Positions 33,679 to 42,938 of a DNA stretch of 44,736 nt are shown here, piece by piece. Both the position numbers and the translations under genes were made by a program. Numbering within the stretch: position 1 is the stretch's first letter; the number at the start of each line of letters is the position of its first letter. This stretch comes from CAYVFC01 sp964450715 (GTDB lineage Bacteria > Myxococcota_A > Polyangia > Polyangiales > JAFGIB01). The notes under the pieces were generated by a model. The model did no database searches and was not told where the DNA came from. It saw nothing but the letters and a program-made list of their open reading frames with translations. The stretch spans positions 1 through 44,736 of the forward strand of contig CAYVFC010000060.1 of NCBI GenBank assembly GCA_964450715.1, written 5' to 3'.

Positions 33679-34502
33679 CGAGGAGCGCCGAATTACTAAC
33701 CGCAATCTCTCTCGCGCTGTACGGAACGGCGGCCCTGCTCTACGCCGGCATGTGGCTGAAGTCGCACCGGGCGTTGCGGGTGCTGGCGTTGCTGGTGCTG
33801 ATCGCAGGCTTCTGCGTGAACCTGTTCCAGCTGGTCGCACGCTGGGTGGCCATTTCCCAGCCCCCTTTCAAGACGCTATACGAGTCGCTGGTGCTGCTGG
33901 CTGCCTGCACCGCTCTCGTCTACCTCTTCGTCGAGCTGGTCTATCGAGCCCGCATCCTGGGGCTGCCCTCCTCGCTCGCGTGCGCGGGCACCATGCTGTA
34001 TGCCTTGCTGCGCCAGGACAAGGAGGTGGTCAACCTTCCGCCCGCGCTGCAGAGCGGATGGTTCATCCCCCACGTGGCGATCTACTTCTTCGGCTATGCC
34101 GCACTCTTCGTGGCGACCGGGGCGGCCGCGGTCTACCTGTTGAGACCGAAACCCATCACCATGGGGCGGCCGGACCTGGTAGCCGGGGGCGCCATCGACC
34201 TGGAGGCGCTGCTCGACGGGGCGGTTCGTTTCGGTTTTGCCATGCTGACCCTCGGCCTGCTGGTCGGATCCGCCTGGGCCAAGGAGGCCTGGGGCGACTA
34301 CTGGGTCTGGGATCCAAAGGAGACCTGGTCCCTGGTCACCTGGTTCGTCTTCGCGGGCTACCTGCACCTGCACTACCTCGGAGGCTGGCGGGGCAGGGGG
34401 CTGGCGACCCTGGTCATCGCCGGCTTCGGGGCGGTCATGTTCACCTACCTCGGGATGAGTCTATTGCCGACGGCGGGCCAGAGCGCCCACGTGTACCAGT
34501 GA
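33675..34502 (+). CDS. ccsA: Cytochrome c biogenesis protein CcsA/ResC
   Basis: The protein has 275 residues and eight membrane helices. It carries the tryptophan-rich WWD haem-handling motif WGDYWVWDPKETWSL (about 210-224) and flanking conserved His residues (HVAIYFFGY and HLHYLGG). With ResB it forms the system II haem export and cytochrome c synthetase. The ATG at 33675 overlaps the ResB stop by 4 bp and follows ggagaagaaaa. A good terminator follows at 34569-34589. Confidence 0.93.
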   Translation: MTRSAELLTAISLALYGTAALLYAGMWLKSHRALRVLALLVLIAGFCVNLFQLVARWVAISQPPFKTLYESLVLLAACTALVYLFVELVYRARILGLPSSLACAGTMLYALLRQDKEVVNLPPALQSGWFIPHVAIYFFGYAALFVATGAAAVYLLRPKPITMGRPDLVAGGAIDLEALLDGAVRFGFAMLTLGLLVGSAWAKEAWGDYWVWDPKETWSLVTWFVFAGYLHLHYLGGWRGRGLATLVIAGFGAVMFTYLGMSLLPTAGQSAHVYQ

Positions 34503-34568
34503 CGATTCGCCGGGGCGGCCGCCGTTGCGCGTAAACACCGAACAGAAGGCCGCACCTTCCTCGCGTCC

Positions 34569-34589
34569 CCGGCAATCCCGCCGGTTTTT
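34569..34589 (+). terminator. Intrinsic terminator after ccsA
   Basis: CCGGC/GCCGG with a six-base loop is followed directly by five T residues. It lies between the convergent ccsA and cytochrome b/c genes. Confidence 0.65.
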
Positions 34590-34627
34590 CGGGTCCTGTC
34601 GAGCGATCCGTTTCCGCTCCCGAGCCG

Positions 34628-36841
34628 TCAACCGTGTAGAAGCCTGGTGATCATGGCGTAGTAGATGAGCCCCACCAGCAGGATCCCCAGCAAGAATGCG
34701 GAATACGCCACCGGGATCGCGATCTTCTTCCACGCCGACCATTCGTCCTTGACGCGGTGCTCCTCCAGCCTGTTCTCGCGTTCCCAGCGTTCGAGCTGCT
34801 TGCGACGCTCATGGTGGAGCTCGGTGCGGCTGATGCGGCCGGAAAAAATGACGGTATCGAGCGGGAACTTCTCCAGGCGGAAATGCACGTTGAAAAAGTG
34901 AAAGGTGAATATGAAACCGGCCGCCAGCAACGCCTCGTCCGAGTGCACCAGCAGGGCGACGTTGATGATCCAGCCCGGCAGGAACCGGGTGAAGAACTCC
35001 GGAAACCACATGACTAGGCCGCTCAGACCGATCACGCCCACGCCCCAGAAAACGGCCAGGTAGTCGAATTTCTCCCAGTAGGTCCAGCGGTCGAACTGCG
35101 GCTGCTCGCCCTTGCCGAAGAACCACTTCTGGTGGTCCCTGAAATCGCGGAAATCCTGCAGCGTCGGGACGGGTGAGTCGGGGCCAAATAGCTCGGCCCT
35201 GAACCGGGAGAGGCTGTACCGGTCGGTCTCCGGATCGCGAAAACGCGCCCGGCTGCGCCAGAGGTTGAAGAGAACCACCAGGATGTGGGTGACGAAGTAG
35301 AAGACCGTGATGATGGCTCCCACCCGGTGCAGAACCGCTGCCACCTCCTGCCCCTGCATCAGGGAGAGCATGAACTGGGCCCAGTCGGTGTAGTAGAACT
35401 TGAGGGGCATCCCGGTGACCACCAGCAGGATGAAGCTGGACATCACCAGGAAGTGAAGAAAACGCTCGACGGGCGTGAACCGCACGTACTGCTCGGGATC
35501 CTTCTTCGCCGCCTGCTTGCGTTCGCGGAAAGCGCGAAAGTTGCTGAAAAATAATGCTCCGGAGCGAACGGTCCAGAGAATCGTATGCAGTGCGAAGAAG
35601 AGAAAGGTGCCGACCAGCAAGGTGGTCATGAACACGAAGGTCCAGTACACGATCGGGCTTCCCTGCTTGTCGGTATGGTCCGTGTGTACCAGGTATCCGG
35701 CGAAGTTCCGGGTGGCGTCCGGATGGCAAGCCCGGCAGGTCTGCAGGCGGTTGCGCTCGTTGATGCGGGAGTCCGGGTTCGAGGTGGGCAGGATGTCGTG
35801 GTGCCCGTGGCAGTCCGCGCAGGCGGCGACGCTGCTCCGGCCGAGCGCGATGGCCTTGCCGTGAAAGGTTTCGCGGTAGCGCTTCAGCCGATCCTCGTGG
35901 CACTCGCCGCACCTGGCGTCGATACCGACGCTGAGCTCGCGACGCGCCGCGGACTTGACATCGTGGGAGGAGTGGCACTGGATGCAGGTCGGCCCCTTCT
36001 TGTCTCCCTTGGCGAGCAACTGTCCGTGAATGCTCTTCTCGTAGGTCTCTTCCACCAGCGTGTGACAGCCCCCGCAGGTCTTGGGCACGTTCTGCTTGCT
36101 GATCCGCGACCCGGCCTCCTTGCGGGGTAATATTTCATGGGACCCGTGGCAGTCGCTGCAGCCTGGCGCCACGATCAGCCCATCGAGCAGCAAGGCCCGG
36201 CCGTGGATGGAGTCGACGAACTTCCTGGCCGGCTCGCGCTGGCTCACCTGTCCGTCGTCGGCGTTTCCCCCGGGGCGATGGCACTTGCCGCAGGTCTTGA
36301 TGAGCGTGAACTTGTTCACGCTCGAGCGTAGATCGGTCTTCGGATAGATGTTGTGCCTTCCGTGGCAGTCCTGACAGTGAGCCACCTTCTGGTTGCCTTC
36401 GCGGCCGAGCTTTCCGTGAATGCTCTCGGCATAGGTTTCGACGACCTTCTGGTGGCATCGATCGCAGGTAACGGTGAGCGGTTTACCCCCGTTATGCGGC
36501 GCTTTGGTGAAATCCTTTCCACCCTGGTGGCAGTCGATGCAGGCGACTTTTCGATGAAAGGTGCCGGCGAACTCCTTGTCGGTCACGTACAGATCGAGGG
36601 TCTTTCCCCGCTCGGTTTCGGGTTTCAGCTCCTTGCTGGCGTGGCAGCGCAGGCAGGTCTCGTTATCGTAGATGGCGAACGGGCTCTCGGCGCCCCCTTC
36701 GGCCGCAGCGCCGCCCTCTTCGGCAGCAGCGCGGACCTTTTCGGCGGCAGCGCCGCCCTTTTTTGCCCCGGCCGGCAGCGGCAACAGAAGACAAACCGCG
36801 AACAACAGCCGAGCCCTGGATATCCTTTGCGAACGAACCAC
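34628..36841 (-). CDS. Eleven-haem cytochrome c fused to a cytochrome b membrane domain (CbcL-like role)
   Basis: The protein has 737 residues. A signal peptide ends at AGA (about 25). An Ala/Gly/Glu-rich linker precedes eleven CXXCH motifs (CLRCH, CIDCH, CDRCH, CQDCH, CGKCH, CSDCH, CGGCH, CIQCH, CGECH, CADCH, CRACH; about 63-375). A b-type cytochrome domain (about 395-735) with six or so helices and His residues such as RFLHFLVM, VLHRVG, FVTHILV and FHFFNVHF follows. The design fits an inner-membrane menaquinol dehydrogenase that passes electrons from b haems to a periplasmic haem wire, as CbcL does in Geobacter, though orthology is not proven. The sequence HGK/HGR-x-L recurs between haem pairs. 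Confidence 0.9.
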   Translation of the reverse strand: MVRSQRISRARLLFAVCLLLPLPAGAKKGGAAAEKVRAAAEEGGAAAEGGAESPFAIYDNETCLRCHASKELKPETERGKTLDLYVTDKEFAGTFHRKVACIDCHQGGKDFTKAPHNGGKPLTVTCDRCHQKVVETYAESIHGKLGREGNQKVAHCQDCHGRHNIYPKTDLRSSVNKFTLIKTCGKCHRPGGNADDGQVSQREPARKFVDSIHGRALLLDGLIVAPGCSDCHGSHEILPRKEAGSRISKQNVPKTCGGCHTLVEETYEKSIHGQLLAKGDKKGPTCIQCHSSHDVKSAARRELSVGIDARCGECHEDRLKRYRETFHGKAIALGRSSVAACADCHGHHDILPTSNPDSRINERNRLQTCRACHPDATRNFAGYLVHTDHTDKQGSPIVYWTFVFMTTLLVGTFLFFALHTILWTVRSGALFFSNFRAFRERKQAAKKDPEQYVRFTPVERFLHFLVMSSFILLVVTGMPLKFYYTDWAQFMLSLMQGQEVAAVLHRVGAIITVFYFVTHILVVLFNLWRSRARFRDPETDRYSLSRFRAELFGPDSPVPTLQDFRDFRDHQKWFFGKGEQPQFDRWTYWEKFDYLAVFWGVGVIGLSGLVMWFPEFFTRFLPGWIINVALLVHSDEALLAAGFIFTFHFFNVHFRLEKFPLDTVIFSGRISRTELHHERRKQLERWERENRLEEHRVKDEWSAWKKIAIPVAYSAFLLGILLVGLIYYAMITRLLHG

Positions 36842-36853
36842 TCCTCCCCCTTT

Positions 36854-39800
36854 CTAGGGCAACGAGATCTCCCCGTCGACGTGGGTGCCGGAAGAGAGGT
36901 TGATGGTTTGCCCGCTGATGACCGTATCGAAATGGCACAGCTCACAAGGGAGATCCTGGTAGTGCGGCAAGGGAGGCGGAAAACCGTGGCAGGAATCGCA
37001 GGTGATCTGGCTCCCGTCGACCAGCGTCCAGAGCGGATCGATGCCGGTGCCGCCCGTCAGCGTGGCACCGTGGCAATAGGTATCGGCGCAGCCTGCGGTC
37101 GCGTGGTCCCAGCTCGGTTCCAGCCCCCCCTGGCTCGCCAGCGCGCCGAAGCTCACCTCGGCTTGCGTATCCCCTGCGTCCTCGGGCTGGTGCCCGGGGT
37201 CGAACGCCTTTACCGGCACCAGGTGGCACTGCTCGCACTCGACCGCCCTTGCGATGGAAGGTTGCAGGTGAGACTGATGTGCGCCGACAGCTATCTCGCT
37301 CGTGTCGGACGATCCGTCCAACCCTAACGGGGGCGCAGCGTTCACCCCTTCGGTGCCGTGGCAGGTAAAGCAGGTGGTGGTTTCGTTGACGATTCCGTTC
37401 ACGTGAAGCCCATCGGCCGCCCTGATCTCGCCGCTCTCGTCGACCGTTCCCGGGTGGCAAGCGTTGCAATCGGACAGCTGGGACACCGGCGGGTGGGGCA
37501 GAGGTGGCGGGGCGCCGTGGCACTGGTCGCACTCCAGCTGGCTCCCGTCGACCTGCGTCCAGAGCGGCTGGGTTCCGGTGCCGCCCGTCAGCCTGGCACC
37601 GTGGCAATAGGTATTGGAACAGCGGGCGGTCGAGTGGTCCCAACTCGGGTCCAGACCTCCCTGGCTCGCCAGCGCGCCGAAGCTCACCTCGGCTTGCGTA
37701 TCCGCCGCGTCCTCGGGCTGGTGCCCGGGGTCGAACGCCTTTGCCGGTACCAGGTGGCACTGCTCGCACGCGAGCGGCCGGGCGATGGTCGAGGCCTGCA
37801 GGTGCGATTGGTGGGCGCCTACCGCAATCTCGCTCGAGTCGGACGATCCGTCCAGCCCGAGCGGCGGCGCCTCGTTCACGCCTTCGGTGCCGTGGCAGGT
37901 GAAGCAAGTAGTGGTTTCGTCGACGGTTCCGTTTATGTGAAACCCATCGGCCGCCCTGATGTTACCGCTCGTGTCGACCGTTCCCAGGTGGCAGGCGTTG
38001 CATTCGGACAGCTGGGACGCCGACGGGTGGGGCAGAGGAGGCGGGGCGCCGTGGCACCGGTCGCAATCGAGCTGGCTTCCGTCGACCTGGGTCCAGAGCG
38101 GCTGAGTTCCGGTGCCTCCCTCCAGCGTGGCGCCGTGGCAATACGTATTGGAGCAGCGGGCGGTCGAGTGATCCCAGCTCGGGTCCAGCCCCCCCCGGCT
38201 CGCCAGCGCGCCAAAGGTCACCTCGGCTTGCGTATCCCCCGCGTCTTCGGGCTGGTGTCCGGGATCGTCCAGCTCTTCGGGCACCAGGTGGCACTGATCG
38301 CAGGCGACCGGCCGGGCGATGGCCGCGGCCTGCAGGTGCGCCTGGTGGGCGCCGACCCCCAGCTCGCTCGTATCGGACGACCCGTCCACCGCGAGCGGCG
38401 GCGCCTCGTTGGTCGCGCTTCCGTGGCAGCTGTTGCACTCGGTAATCACCTCAACGGTTCCGTTCACGTGACGCCCGTCGGCCGCTTTGATATCGCCGTT
38501 CTCGTCGACCGTTCCCGGGTGGCAGGCGTTGCAGTCGGACGGCTGGGGAGCCGGCGGATGGGGACGAGGAGGCGGGGCGCCGTGGCACCGGTCGCACTCG
38601 ATCTGGCTCTCGTCCACCCGCGTCCATACGGGCTCGGTGCCCTTGCCGCCCGTGAGCGTAGCGCCGTGGCAATAGGTGTTGGCGCAGCGAACGTTTTCAC
38701 GGTCCCAGCTCGGCTCCACCTCTCCCTGACGCGCCTGCTCACCGAAGACCACCTCCGCGTGCGCGTCCGACTCTCCCTCGGGCTGATGCCCCGGGTCGTC
38801 CACCTCCTCCGGAACCAGGTGACACTGCTCGCACTCGACCGGCCGGGCGATGCGCGACGCCTGCAGGTGCTCCTGGTGGGCGCCGACCCCCAGCTCGCTC
38901 GTGTCGGACGCCCCGTCCAGCGCCAACGGCGGCGCGTCGTTGGTAGCGCTTCCGTGGCAGCTATTGCACTCGGTTGTCGCTTCAACCGTTCCGTTCACGT
39001 GAAGCCCATCGGCCACTCTGATATCGCCGTTCTCGTCCACGGTGTCCGGGTGACAGGTCGCGCAGTCGGTCGTTCCCCCGGCGATCGGGTGCGGAGAGGG
39101 GGGCGGGGCGCCGTGGCACTGGTCGCATTCGATCTGGCTTCCGTCCACCCGCGTCCAGACCGGCTCTGTGCCCTTGCCGCCCGTGAGCGTAACTCCGTGG
39201 CAGTAGGTATTGGCACAGCGCGCGTCTTCGCGCTCCCAGCTCGGCTCCACGTCTCCTTGACGCGCCTGCTCTCCGAAGATCACCTCCGCCTGGATATCGT
39301 TCTCTCCCTCGGGCTGGTGCCCCTGGTCACCGACCTCTTCCGGCACCAGGTGGCACTGCTCGCACTCGACCGGCCGGGCGATGCGCGAAGCCTGCAGGTG
39401 CTCCTGGTGGGCGCCGACCCCCAGCTCGCTCGTGTCGGATTCCCCGTCCAGCGCCAACGGCGGTGCGTCGTTGGTAGCGCTTCCGTGGCAGCTGTTGCAC
39501 TCGGCCAACGCTTCGACGGTTCCGTTTACATGGAACCCTCGATTTACCCGGATATCGCCGTTCGCGTCCACGGTATCGGGGTGACAGGTCGCACAGTCGA
39601 CCATCCCCTCGGCGGTCGGGTGCGGAGAGGGCGGCGGGGCGCCGTGGCACTGGTCGCACTCGATCTGGCTTCCATCGACCTGCGTCCAGACCGGCGCCGT
39701 GCCCTTGCCGCCCGTGAGCGTGGCCCCGTGGCAATACGTGTTGGCACAGCGCGCGTCTTCTCGCTCCCAGCTCGGATCCGCGTCTCCTTGACCTGCCCGC

Positions 39801-40177
39801 TCTCCGAAGACCACCTCCGCCTGCGTGTCCGACTCTCCCTCGGGCCGGTGCCCCGGTGCGTCCACCTTTTCCGGCACCAGGTGACACTGCTCGCACTCGA
39901 CCGGTTGGGCGACGCGCGACGCCTGCAGGTGCTCCTGGTGGGCGCCGACCCCCAGCTCGCTCGTATCGGATGATCCGTCCAGCCCGAGTGGCGGCGCCGG
40001 GTTGATCGCGCTTCCGTGGCAGAAACTGCAGTTGGTCTCGAACTGCTCCGACAGGCCGACCCCCAGCGGCTCTCTCCCGCAGCCCGGCATGAAGCAGAGG
40101 GTAACCCCCACGCTCGCGGCGAAAAAGCACCAACCCTTTCTTTCATCGGTCGCCATCTCAGGCCCGGATTGCGGCAT
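36854..40177 (-). CDS. Thirty-haem tandem-repeat cytochrome lipoprotein (CxxxxCH/CxxCH family)
   Basis: The protein has 1107 residues. A signal peptide ends in FMPGC (lipobox). The rest is six repeats of about 177 residues. Each repeat has five haem motifs in the order CXXCH, CXXCH, CX4CH (C-x-N/D-TYCHG), CXXCH and CXXCH, giving 30 haems. This matches the Geobacter CxxxxCH/CxxCH domain (TIGR01904). Pro/Gly-rich loops link the motifs, with very few helices. It is probably a long surface wire or charge store. Two starts are possible, 40177 and an ATG at 40156; the latter gives a normal signal peptide. It is divergent from the outer-membrane barrel gene. Confidence 0.93.
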   Translation of the reverse strand: MPQSGPEMATDERKGWCFFAASVGVTLCFMPGCGREPLGVGLSEQFETNCSFCHGSAINPAPPLGLDGSSDTSELGVGAHQEHLQASRVAQPVECEQCHLVPEKVDAPGHRPEGESDTQAEVVFGERAGQGDADPSWEREDARCANTYCHGATLTGGKGTAPVWTQVDGSQIECDQCHGAPPPSPHPTAEGMVDCATCHPDTVDANGDIRVNRGFHVNGTVEALAECNSCHGSATNDAPPLALDGESDTSELGVGAHQEHLQASRIARPVECEQCHLVPEEVGDQGHQPEGENDIQAEVIFGEQARQGDVEPSWEREDARCANTYCHGVTLTGGKGTEPVWTRVDGSQIECDQCHGAPPPSPHPIAGGTTDCATCHPDTVDENGDIRVADGLHVNGTVEATTECNSCHGSATNDAPPLALDGASDTSELGVGAHQEHLQASRIARPVECEQCHLVPEEVDDPGHQPEGESDAHAEVVFGEQARQGEVEPSWDRENVRCANTYCHGATLTGGKGTEPVWTRVDESQIECDRCHGAPPPRPHPPAPQPSDCNACHPGTVDENGDIKAADGRHVNGTVEVITECNSCHGSATNEAPPLAVDGSSDTSELGVGAHQAHLQAAAIARPVACDQCHLVPEELDDPGHQPEDAGDTQAEVTFGALASRGGLDPSWDHSTARCSNTYCHGATLEGGTGTQPLWTQVDGSQLDCDRCHGAPPPLPHPSASQLSECNACHLGTVDTSGNIRAADGFHINGTVDETTTCFTCHGTEGVNEAPPLGLDGSSDSSEIAVGAHQSHLQASTIARPLACEQCHLVPAKAFDPGHQPEDAADTQAEVSFGALASQGGLDPSWDHSTARCSNTYCHGARLTGGTGTQPLWTQVDGSQLECDQCHGAPPPLPHPPVSQLSDCNACHPGTVDESGEIRAADGLHVNGIVNETTTCFTCHGTEGVNAAPPLGLDGSSDTSEIAVGAHQSHLQPSIARAVECEQCHLVPVKAFDPGHQPEDAGDTQAEVSFGALASQGGLEPSWDHATAGCADTYCHGATLTGGTGIDPLWTLVDGSQITCDSCHGFPPPLPHYQDLPCELCHFDTVISGQTINLSSGTHVDGEISLP
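36900..40025 (-). repeat. Six 531-bp tandem repeats inside the 30-haem gene
   Basis: Each unit of about 531 bp encodes one five-haem repeat. Units 1-3 (right side) resemble each other most, and units 4-6 form a second group (ASRGGLDPSW/ASQGGLDPSW, SNTYCHG, PLPHP). This suggests two rounds of duplication. Confidence 0.8.
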
Positions 40178-40432
40178 TGTCGTACGATAAAATCGCGTTC
40201 GGAGGATGTATACCCTACCGAATTGGTCGTGATCAATATATAGTGATTTCGCCTGGTTCGCCAGGCTGGACCTGTTCGCTGAAGACGCTCTTTCCTTGTT
40301 GCCCGATATGAATTCGTTATCCTGCAGCTCGTCGTTCAGCTACGGTTCCCGGTTCGAAAACGGCTTCGATCGAGGGGTGCGCTGAAAACCGTGCCTACAC
40401 CTCGGCGAAAAACCGGAGTACAAGCATGGACG

Positions 40433-41905
40433 ATGGTTCGGAGTCGATTCGGTATTGCCGTGGTCTGGACGCTCGCGTCCCTGCTAGGAGATGCCGCTTT
40501 TGCCCAGGAACCGCCGTCTACCGAGCCGCAGCCGCCCGAAACCGACCCGGCGGCTGCGGACGAAGAGCCCGCCTGGACGCTTTCCGCAAACGCATCCGAG
40601 GAATATCGTTTTCGCCATACCGGCGGCGATATTGCGGTCCAGGAAATCGACGGCGATACCGGAAACCTGGTCGAGCGCAGGGTTGACGGGAGCGAGTCCG
40701 ACCATGACCTTCGCCTGTCTCTGGATGGGTACCTCTGGGAAAAGAGTGATCATTTCGCCGGCGATCTCTCGGCGGCCTTCTGGAGCGATCTGGACGGTAT
40801 ACCCACGAGCGGAAGCCAGACCTCCTTCGCGTCGGTGGACGACTACCAGGCCCCGCAGGCCTGGCACGACGCGTTCGACGTATACTCCCTGTACGGTGAA
40901 TACCATTCCGAAAACCTGCTGTCGCTGGCGCGAGCCGGAAGACAGGTCTCCGAGTACGGTTACCCGGTCACCTTTGACGGGGCGACTGTCAGGCTGGCTC
41001 CTTCCCGGCCGTACGTCGACCTATCGGTTTTCGGAGGGCGTACGGTTCATTTTTTCGAGCTGAGCCCCGGCCTTTTCGAGGACTGGCTCGCTTCCGGGGC
41101 GGTGACGTTGCGGCCGCTACGTCCCCTGCGCGTCGACGTCGACTACCGGTATGTGTCGGAAGACATCGGGGCGGCGGATCGGATCGAAGAGCATTTCTAC
41201 GGCCTGACGGCGTGGTACCGGATAACCGAGCTGGCCCGCCTCAAGGGGTATCTCCGGAACCTGAACGACTCGTTCTCGAACGCCGGCGGCAGCGCGGCGT
41301 TCGAGTGGTCGCGTCTGCAGCTCGGGCTCGATGCCGATGTCGACGGCCAGCTGATCACGCTCGGCGAAATTAACGAGAGCGACAACCCCTATTTCGCGGT
41401 GCTGGGTAGAAGCTCGCCGCACCTCAAGGTGGACCTGAGCGCATGGAAAGCCTTCACCACCGCCTTCGGCACCTATCGCGCCGACCTCGGGTGGCAGAAG
41501 CGGTTCCTCACCCACGGCGAGCCTACGGCCTACAACCGCGATTTCGGACGGGTCTACCTGCTGCTGGAAGCGCTCGACATCGTGGTGGCGGGCCCCTTTG
41601 CCAGCCTGGTACTCGAGTACAACTACGTTCTGAAAAGCGCCGACACCTCGAAGAACTCCCTGTTCGTGCTCGGCGGATCGGTCGGATACGAGAAAGGGCC
41701 CTTCAAGGCGACCGCCGGGAGCCACTTCTACCGCTACAGGTACGACTACTACGCGGACGTGAGAGAGCTGAACGACCTACGCAGCTACTTCGGCGAGCTT
41801 CGCTACCGCCCATTTCCCTGGCTCTCGCTTCGCTGCCAATACGGGTTCGAGCAATCGGACAGAGACATCCATACGGTAACATTTACCGTCGGCGAGAAAC
41901 TGTAG
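40433..41905 (+). CDS. Outer-membrane beta-barrel protein, candidate porin of a cytochrome conduit
   Basis: From the ATG at 40433 the protein has 490 residues; a GTG at 40391 would add 14. The signal peptide ends in AFA-QE. After a Pro/Glu-rich linker the sequence alternates polar and aromatic residues in many short beta strands (such as LRVDVDYRYV and SLVLEYNYVL), ending in TFTVGEKL without Trp or Phe. There are no haem motifs. Porins of this look (MtrB, OmbB, ExtB type) sheath multihaem proteins across the outer membrane. It lies between the 30-haem lipoprotein and the periplasmic cytochrome gene, which makes that role likely, but sequence alone does not prove it. Confidence 0.78.
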   Translation: MVRSRFGIAVVWTLASLLGDAAFAQEPPSTEPQPPETDPAAADEEPAWTLSANASEEYRFRHTGGDIAVQEIDGDTGNLVERRVDGSESDHDLRLSLDGYLWEKSDHFAGDLSAAFWSDLDGIPTSGSQTSFASVDDYQAPQAWHDAFDVYSLYGEYHSENLLSLARAGRQVSEYGYPVTFDGATVRLAPSRPYVDLSVFGGRTVHFFELSPGLFEDWLASGAVTLRPLRPLRVDVDYRYVSEDIGAADRIEEHFYGLTAWYRITELARLKGYLRNLNDSFSNAGGSAAFEWSRLQLGLDADVDGQLITLGEINESDNPYFAVLGRSSPHLKVDLSAWKAFTTAFGTYRADLGWQKRFLTHGEPTAYNRDFGRVYLLLEALDIVVAGPFASLVLEYNYVLKSADTSKNSLFVLGGSVGYEKGPFKATAGSHFYRYRYDYYADVRELNDLRSYFGELRYRPFPWLSLRCQYGFEQSDRDIHTVTFTVGEKL

Positions 41906-41924
41906 GAGAGGTTGCGGAACTAGG

Positions 41925-42866
41925 ATGGCTTTTTCCAGGTCAACTTACCGGGGAACGATCTTTCTGGCCGTGGCAGGTCTTGCCGTTTCTTTTGCGGTTC
42001 GGTTGGAAGCGACCCCCGAACCGAAACCCGCGAAGCCCGTCGCCAGGGCTTTTTCCGGCAAAACCCCCCTTCCCTCGCACAAGACCCATCGCGAATTCAT
42101 CGACAAGTGCAAGCAATGCAAGAAGGACTGTACCGATTGCCACACCCTGGATCCGAAGACCGACCGCTACTCCTTGAACAAGGCCTTCTGTAAGCACTGC
42201 CACGAGCCGAGCCCTCCGCCCGCCTGGATATTGCCGAAAAAAGCCCGTCGCCTCGCAGCAGGGGTTTCCTTCAAGCATACCGTGCATCAACGCGCCCGGC
42301 AGGGAGAGGTGTTGAAGTGCCGCGCCTGTCACCAGTCCACCATCGAGGATCGCGCTTTCGGATCCGACTCCTTGCTTCCGGCGGACGACTGTTTTTCCTG
42401 CCACGCCGAGCGGCGGGTGGCTTTGCCGGAGAAGCGCTGTGGTAAGTGCCACGCAGCCGCCGGCATAAATCGAAACGCCCCTTCGAGCCACGACCTGTCA
42501 TGGCTGCGCAGGCACGGACGGGAAGCCGGTTGGGCTCCGGCTCTCGGTCACGGCAGGCGCTGCGGACAGTGCCACCAGAAGGCGGCCTGCGTCGGCTGCC
42601 ACCGAAGTCAGAGGCCGGCGGACCATACGGGCCTGTGGCGGGTCCGCACCCACGGAACCAGCGCCAAGTGGAATCGCGATCGCTGCAAGACCTGCCACGA
42701 GACGGGGGCGTGTATCTCTTGCCACCGCCGTACGCCCCCGCTCGGCCACCGCGGAGACTGGGTGTCGAGGCACGGCCGTGTTTCCGGTTTCCAGGACGGG
42801 TGTACCGTGTGTCATGCTCCGGGTTGGTGTGCCGCCTGCCACCGCGGCTCCGGCCGAGGAAGGTGA
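41925..42866 (+). CDS. Periplasmic eleven/twelve-haem cytochrome
   Basis: The protein has 313 residues. A signal peptide ends near residue 30. Eleven CXXCH motifs are present: CTDCH, CKHCH, CRACH, CFSCH, CGKCH, then three pairs CGQCH/CVGCH, CKTCH/CISCH and CTVCH/CAACH spaced as repeats of about 46 residues with HG-x-D and H-x-W histidines. Before the first motif stands CKQCK, which could bind a Lys-ligated haem or be a remnant. Position directly after the barrel gene (19 bp) suggests it is the periplasmic half of an outer-membrane electron conduit. It is rich in Lys and Arg. Confidence 0.88.
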   Translation: MAFSRSTYRGTIFLAVAGLAVSFAVRLEATPEPKPAKPVARAFSGKTPLPSHKTHREFIDKCKQCKKDCTDCHTLDPKTDRYSLNKAFCKHCHEPSPPPAWILPKKARRLAAGVSFKHTVHQRARQGEVLKCRACHQSTIEDRAFGSDSLLPADDCFSCHAERRVALPEKRCGKCHAAAGINRNAPSSHDLSWLRRHGREAGWAPALGHGRRCGQCHQKAACVGCHRSQRPADHTGLWRVRTHGTSAKWNRDRCKTCHETGACISCHRRTPPLGHRGDWVSRHGRVSGFQDGCTVCHAPGWCAACHRGSGRGR

Positions 42867-42938
42867 GCGCCGAGTGGACGGGTTGCGTAAGGCATCGGTT
42901 GACGAGCAAAACGCGTCGCGGGACTGGAGGTTACAGAG

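Noticed and set aside
37358..39973. Open frame of 871 codons on the plus strand opposite the 30-haem gene
   Set aside because: It is the antisense of a repeated GC-rich coding region and shows the same period; its protein is Arg/Val/Leu-rich with no motif. The minus-strand frame with 30 haem motifs is clearly the gene.
40228..40252. Possible operator half-site (tagtgat) between the 30-haem and barrel genes
   Set aside because: Only one half matches and the other side (gatcaata) does not form the palindrome, so I did not add it to the regulon.
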